Positions 60,932 through 64,000 of a DNA stretch of 64,000 bases are shown piece by piece. A program made the position numbers and the translations under genes. The stretch is from Geothermobacter sp964501815 (GTDB lineage Bacteria; Desulfobacterota; Desulfuromonadia; Desulfuromonadales; Geothermobacteraceae): assembly GCA_964501815.1 (NCBI GenBank), contig CAZCUR010000002.1:14820-78819 (forward strand). Reading direction: 5' to 3'. Positions within the stretch are counted from its first letter, which is position 1. The number at the start of each line of letters is the position of its first letter. The notes beneath the pieces are model-generated. The model worked only from the letters and a program-made list of their open reading frames with translations, ran no database searches and had not been told where the DNA came from.

Positions 60932-61396
60932 ATGGCCAGGGTCATTGAAGGGAATATGGAGGCCAAAGGCTTCCGTTTTGCTCTGATTGTCAGCCGGTTC
61001 AACAGCTTCATTTGTGACCGCCTGCTCGAAGGCGCTCTGGATGCGCTCCAGCGCCATGGTGCCGAGGACAAGGACCTGACCATTGTCAAGGTTCCAGGTT
61101 CGTTTGAAATCCCCCTGGTGGCGCGCAAACTGGCTGAGTCGGGGAACTATGACGCGGTTATCTGCCTGGGCGCGGTTATTCGCGGAGCCACTCCCCATTT
61201 CGACTATGTCAGCGCCGAAGTGTCCAAGGGGATTGCCGCGGTCGGCCTGGAAACCGGCGTACCGGTCATATTTGGTGTTCTGACCACCGATACCATCGAA
61301 CAGGCGGTGGAACGGGCCGGAACCAAGGCGGGCAACAAGGGTGCCGACGCTGCGCTTGGCGCCATTGAAATGGTCAATCTCTGCAAGGCGCTGTAA
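60932..61396 (+). CDS. ribH: 6,7-dimethyl-8-ribityllumazine synthase
   Basis: RibH (154 residues) condenses the two RibBA/RibD products to lumazine. VSRFNSFICDRLLEGALDAL, KVPGSFEIPLVARKL and GAVIRGATPHFDYVSAEV are the active-site motifs, with His in the last. The C-terminus AGTKAGNKGADAALGAIEMV is typical. GAGGAGAAAG precedes the ATG. It overlaps nusB by one base. Confidence 0.97.
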   Translation: MARVIEGNMEAKGFRFALIVSRFNSFICDRLLEGALDALQRHGAEDKDLTIVKVPGSFEIPLVARKLAESGNYDAVICLGAVIRGATPHFDYVSAEVSKGIAAVGLETGVPVIFGVLTTDTIEQAVERAGTKAGNKGADAALGAIEMVNLCKAL

Positions 61397-61866
61397 TGTC
61401 GCGTGGCAGGGGGACCCGGCGCCAGGGGAGGGAACTGGCGCTCAAAATCATCTACTGGCTCAAGAGTTCCGAAGACGATCTTCAGGCGGTTCTGAGCGAT
61501 TTCTGGAATAATTTCCGGTTCAGAAACGATGCGCTCGGCGAACCGGCCGACGATGCGCCCGTTAACGAAGATGCCCGGCTTTTTGCCGAAAAGCTGGTTC
61601 GGGGTGTCCATCAGCATCTTGACGAAATCGACGGGATGATTTCCCGCTGCAGCAGTAACTGGAGCCTGGATCGCATGGCCCGGGTGGACCTGTCGCTGCT
61701 GCGCCTGGGCGCCTTTGAGCTGAAGCACTGCCCCGATGTGCCGACCAGTGTCGTGATCAATGAGGCGGTGGAAATCGGCAAGCGCTATGGCACCGCCGAG
61801 ACCGCGCCCTTTGTCAACGGCATCCTTGACCGCATTGCGCGGGAGGAACGAAACGGGTCGGCCTGA
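61396..61866 (+). CDS. nusB: Transcription antitermination factor NusB
   Basis: NusB (156 residues) helps antitermination on rRNA operons with NusE (S10). It starts RRQGRELALKIIYWLKSSED. The core has WSLDRMARVDLSLLRLGAFE, PTSVVINEAVEIGKRYGT and FVNGILDRIAREE, all typical. It is the gene usually found after ribH. The last base overlaps the next gene's start. Confidence 0.96.
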   Translation: MSRGRGTRRQGRELALKIIYWLKSSEDDLQAVLSDFWNNFRFRNDALGEPADDAPVNEDARLFAEKLVRGVHQHLDEIDGMISRCSSNWSLDRMARVDLSLLRLGAFELKHCPDVPTSVVINEAVEIGKRYGTAETAPFVNGILDRIAREERNGSA

Positions 61867-62333
61867 TGCCCGGGTTGGTCCAGGAAATCATGACGCCACC
61901 AGACCGGGTTGATACCGACCTGCTGGTGGCTTTTTTTCAGCCGGAGGCCGTGGCACCCGACGGTCCCGCCGGTCTCATCGACCTGCGGTTGGACGGGGTT
62001 CTTGTCCGGCACCTGGGCGACGGAGGCATGGCGGGCCAGAGTCTGTTGATCCGTCCGCGCAGGCGACTGGCCTGCCGTTGGGTTCTGCTCCTGGCTGATG
62101 TCGGGGAAAGGGATCCGGACGACCGAATCGAAAAGGCCCTGCAGACCGCCCGTGAATCGGGTTTCCGGTCCCTTGTGCTGGCCCCGCCCATGGAAAGGAA
62201 TGTCAAGCCGGCCGCCTGGCTGGAGGCATTGCAGCGGCTGGCGGGGCAGGGGGGCTATGAAGATATGGAATGTCTGATTACGTTTAACAGCACCTACATG
62301 CATGAGCACAACGCTGTTATTCTCAATACCTGA
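61866..62333 (+). CDS. Protein of unknown function after nusB
   Basis: This protein of 155 residues lies between nusB and the homoserine dehydrogenase gene. It overlaps the nusB stop by one base, so translation is coupled. Residues near RWVLLLADVGERDPDDRIEK and FRSLVLAPPMERNVKPAAWL suggest an alpha/beta fold, but I recognise no catalytic motif. No signal or membrane segment is seen. It may be a small enzyme or adaptor; function unknown. Confidence 0.7.
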   Translation: MPGLVQEIMTPPDRVDTDLLVAFFQPEAVAPDGPAGLIDLRLDGVLVRHLGDGGMAGQSLLIRPRRRLACRWVLLLADVGERDPDDRIEKALQTARESGFRSLVLAPPMERNVKPAAWLEALQRLAGQGGYEDMECLITFNSTYMHEHNAVILNT

Positions 62334-62353
62334 ACAGAGAGAGAAGACCTGCC

Positions 62354-63664
62354 ATGAAAGAACTGAGAGTCGGATTGTTGGGTTTCGGCACCATTGGTAC
62401 CGGTGTTGTCAAACTGCTTGGGAAAAACGCCGGTGTTATCGAGAAACGCTCCGGTTGTGGCGTCCGGCTGGTCCGGGTGGCCGATCTTGATATCGAGACC
62501 GACCGGGGTGTGGAGATTGATCGTTCCCTGTTGACCACGGATGCCTCGCAGGTTGTCGACAACCCTGAAGTCGATGTGGTGATAGAACTGATTGGTGGCT
62601 ATGAGCCTGCCCGGACCTTTGTGTTGAGAGCGATTGAAAACGGCAAGCATGTCGTCACAGCCAATAAGGCGCTGCTGGCTCTTCATGGCCGGGAAATTTT
62701 TGCCGCGGCTGCCCAAAAAGGCGTTGAAGTTCTTTTTGAAGCGGCTGTCGGTGGAGGCATCCCCATTATCACCTCTTTGAAGGAAAATCTCGGAGCCAAC
62801 CGTTTTTCAAGCGTTTTCGGCATTCTCAATGGCACCTGTAACTATATCCTGTCTCGTATGACCCATGAGGGGCTGGAGTTCGATGCTGTCCTCAAGGAAG
62901 CGCAGGCCGCCGGGTACGCCGAAGCCGATCCGACTTTCGATATTGAGGGGGTTGATACGGCCCACAAGCTGGCGCTCCTGGTCAGTCTCTGTTTTGGCAC
63001 CGCCATCGATTTCGATGCCATCCACACCGAGGGGATTGCCGCCATCTCCAGTCAGGACATCCGGTTCGCCGACCAGTTCGGTTATCGCATCAAGTTGCTT
63101 GCCATTGGCAAGCTGCATGAGGATGACACCATTGAAGCCCGGGTGCACCCGACGATGATTCCCAAAAGTTATCCGATGGCTGATGTCGATGGCGCCTTCA
63201 ACGCCATCAGGGTTGTCGGTGATTTCGTGGGACCGGTCATGCAGTACGGTTTGGGTGCTGGCATGGATGCGACGGCCAGCGCCGTCGTGGGGGATGTCAT
63301 GACCCTGGCGCGTAACAGGTTGCTGGGGCAGGGGGCCCGCACCGCCGGACCGGGCTGTGCCCCTGACCGGCTTGCGTCCCTCAGGGTGCGCCCCATGACC
63401 GATATCGAAAGCCAGTTTTATCTGCGCTTCACCACGGTCGATCGCCCCGGGGTGCTGGCCGCCATTTCCGGCATTCTTGGGCGGCACCAAATCAGCATCT
63501 CCTCCATGGTCCAGCCCGAACGCCACGAGGCCGAGGCCGTGCCCATCGTTATCATGACGCACGAGGCGCGGGAAAAGGATGTGCAAAAGGCTCTGGCTGA
63601 AATCGACCAGCTGGATATCGTTCGGGAAAAATCCCATTTGATCCGGATCGAGTCCCAGCTTTAG
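62354..63664 (+). CDS. hom: Homoserine dehydrogenase
   Basis: Homoserine dehydrogenase (436 residues) reduces aspartate semialdehyde on the way to threonine and methionine. The NAD(P) loop is VGLLGFGTIGTGVVKLLGKN. The catalytic domain has GGGIPIITSLKENLGANRF, GILNGTCNYILSRM and EADPTFDIEGVDTAHKLALL. A C-terminal ACT domain (about 345-430) probably binds threonine for feedback control. It starts 20 bases after the previous gene and may be co-transcribed. Confidence 0.97.
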   Translation: MKELRVGLLGFGTIGTGVVKLLGKNAGVIEKRSGCGVRLVRVADLDIETDRGVEIDRSLLTTDASQVVDNPEVDVVIELIGGYEPARTFVLRAIENGKHVVTANKALLALHGREIFAAAAQKGVEVLFEAAVGGGIPIITSLKENLGANRFSSVFGILNGTCNYILSRMTHEGLEFDAVLKEAQAAGYAEADPTFDIEGVDTAHKLALLVSLCFGTAIDFDAIHTEGIAAISSQDIRFADQFGYRIKLLAIGKLHEDDTIEARVHPTMIPKSYPMADVDGAFNAIRVVGDFVGPVMQYGLGAGMDATASAVVGDVMTLARNRLLGQGARTAGPGCAPDRLASLRVRPMTDIESQFYLRFTTVDRPGVLAAISGILGRHQISISSMVQPERHEAEAVPIVIMTHEAREKDVQKALAEIDQLDIVREKSHLIRIESQL

Positions 63665-63727
63665 GCTGGGTCCGGTTGCCGGTAAAGAGGCGTTTTCGGG
63701 ACGGTAAAACATTATTTTATTTTGTGC

Positions 63728-63757
63728 TTGCAATACCCGGGTTCGGCCGGATAAAAT
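63728..63757 (+). promoter_or_regulatory. Sigma70 promoter candidate before the FadL-type gene
   Basis: TTGCAA and TAAAAT with an 18-base spacer lie 40 bases before the ATG at 63798. AT-rich sequence upstream supports a promoter. A short hairpin (CCCAGC, five bases, GCTGGG) spans the hom stop but has no T run. Confidence 0.5.
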
Positions 63758-63797
63758 CGCCGCAGCTTTCGCCCGCAACACTTTTTCAGGAGGAGAC

Positions 63798-64000
63798 ATG
63801 AGACACACACGAAACCTGGTTCTAACCCTGCTGGCAATCGGTTTGCTGGCAACCAGCGCCTGGGGCGCCGGCTTTGCCATCATCGAGCAGAGCGTCTCCG
63901 GGCTGGGCGCCGCCTTTTCCGGTGGTGCGGCTGCGGCGAATGACGCGACAACCGTCTTTTTCAATCCTGCGGGGATTACCCGGATCAAGGGACAGCAGGT
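63798..64000 (+). CDS. FadL/TodX-family outer-membrane protein, N-terminal part
   Basis: The first 67 or so residues are present and the gene runs off the right edge. A signal peptide is clear (LVLTLLAIGLLATSAWGA, cleavage near residue 24). The mature part starts with the FadL-family motif GFAIIEQSVSGLGAAFSGGA, then ANDATTVFFNPAGITRIKG, which is the conserved NPAG region. FadL proteins carry long-chain fatty acids or aromatic compounds across the outer membrane. AGGAGGAG precedes the ATG. Confidence 0.92.
   Translation, partial: MRHTRNLVLTLLAIGLLATSAWGAGFAIIEQSVSGLGAAFSGGAAAANDATTVFFNPAGITRIKGQQ

Noticed and set aside
63654..63670. Hairpin over the hom stop codon as a terminator
   Set aside because: The stem is only six bases and no T run follows.

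Overview
The window looks like a piece of a motile, anaerobic Desulfuromonadia-type bacterium (Desulfobacterota; Geobacter, Desulfuromonas and Pelobacter relatives). This rests on gene order recalled from that group (yceD-rpmF-plsX-fabHDG-acpP-fabF-rpiB-glyA-dCMP deaminase-nrdR-ribD-ribE-ribBA-ribH-nusB), on the many sigma54-type regulators, on a rubrerythrin-like protein and on the high GC. A run of exactly 100 N at 44262-44361 shows that this is a scaffolded draft assembly.

Region 1 (1-18.3 kb, minus strand) is one long flagellar locus. In transcription order it holds a large periplasmic TPR protein, flgB, flgC, fliE, fliF, fliG, fliH, fliI, fliJ, a MotE-like chaperone, fliK, flgD, a TIGR02530-type protein and flgE. 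After a terminator hairpin follow motA, motB, fliL, fliM, fliN, fliO, fliP, fliQ and fliR, the last cut by the window edge. A very good sigma54 promoter (-24 TGGCAC, -12 TGGC) lies just upstream of the TPR gene. This suggests that the TPR protein is a true flagellar class gene; its layout resembles the PflA motor-scaffold protein of Campylobacter.

Region 2 (18.5-28.3 kb, plus strand) is a chemotaxis operon: cheA, cheW, cheR, cheB, cheD, an HDOD protein, cheY and three consecutive genes carrying four CheC/CheX-type phosphatase motifs. A sigma28-like promoter precedes cheA. CheA has a 54-residue, eight-cysteine insert inside its first HPt domain. The last gene is a tandem CheC-like protein fused to a receiver-like domain without the phospho-acceptor Asp. 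A strong bidirectional terminator closes the operon.

Region 3 (28.3-33.9 kb, minus strand) holds regulators: a receiver-less FleQ/FlrC-like sigma54 activator, and a cassette of single-domain receiver, PAS histidine kinase and NtrC-type regulator. A set of nested palindromes lies between them.

Region 4 (34.0-42.7 kb, plus strand) is a tightly packed, partly overlapping run: tlyA, a CbiF/CobM-like tetrapyrrole methylase, a U32-type Fe-S protein, an SbcD-like nuclease, an SbcC/YhaN-like ATPase with two central membrane segments, a HIT protein, an RSH-like (p)ppGpp hydrolase and a polysaccharide deacetylase.

Region 5 (42.7-48.7 kb) is mixed housekeeping: a Bax-like lipoprotein, YjbQ, a 54-residue protein beside the gap, a rubrerythrin-like protein, a small membrane protein, htpG, fxsA and mazG. 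Region 6 (48.9-63.7 kb, plus strand) holds fatty-acid synthesis, one-carbon and nucleotide metabolism, riboflavin synthesis, nusB and homoserine dehydrogenase. The window ends in a FadL-type outer-membrane protein. I see no tRNA, rRNA, CRISPR array, insertion sequence or prophage.
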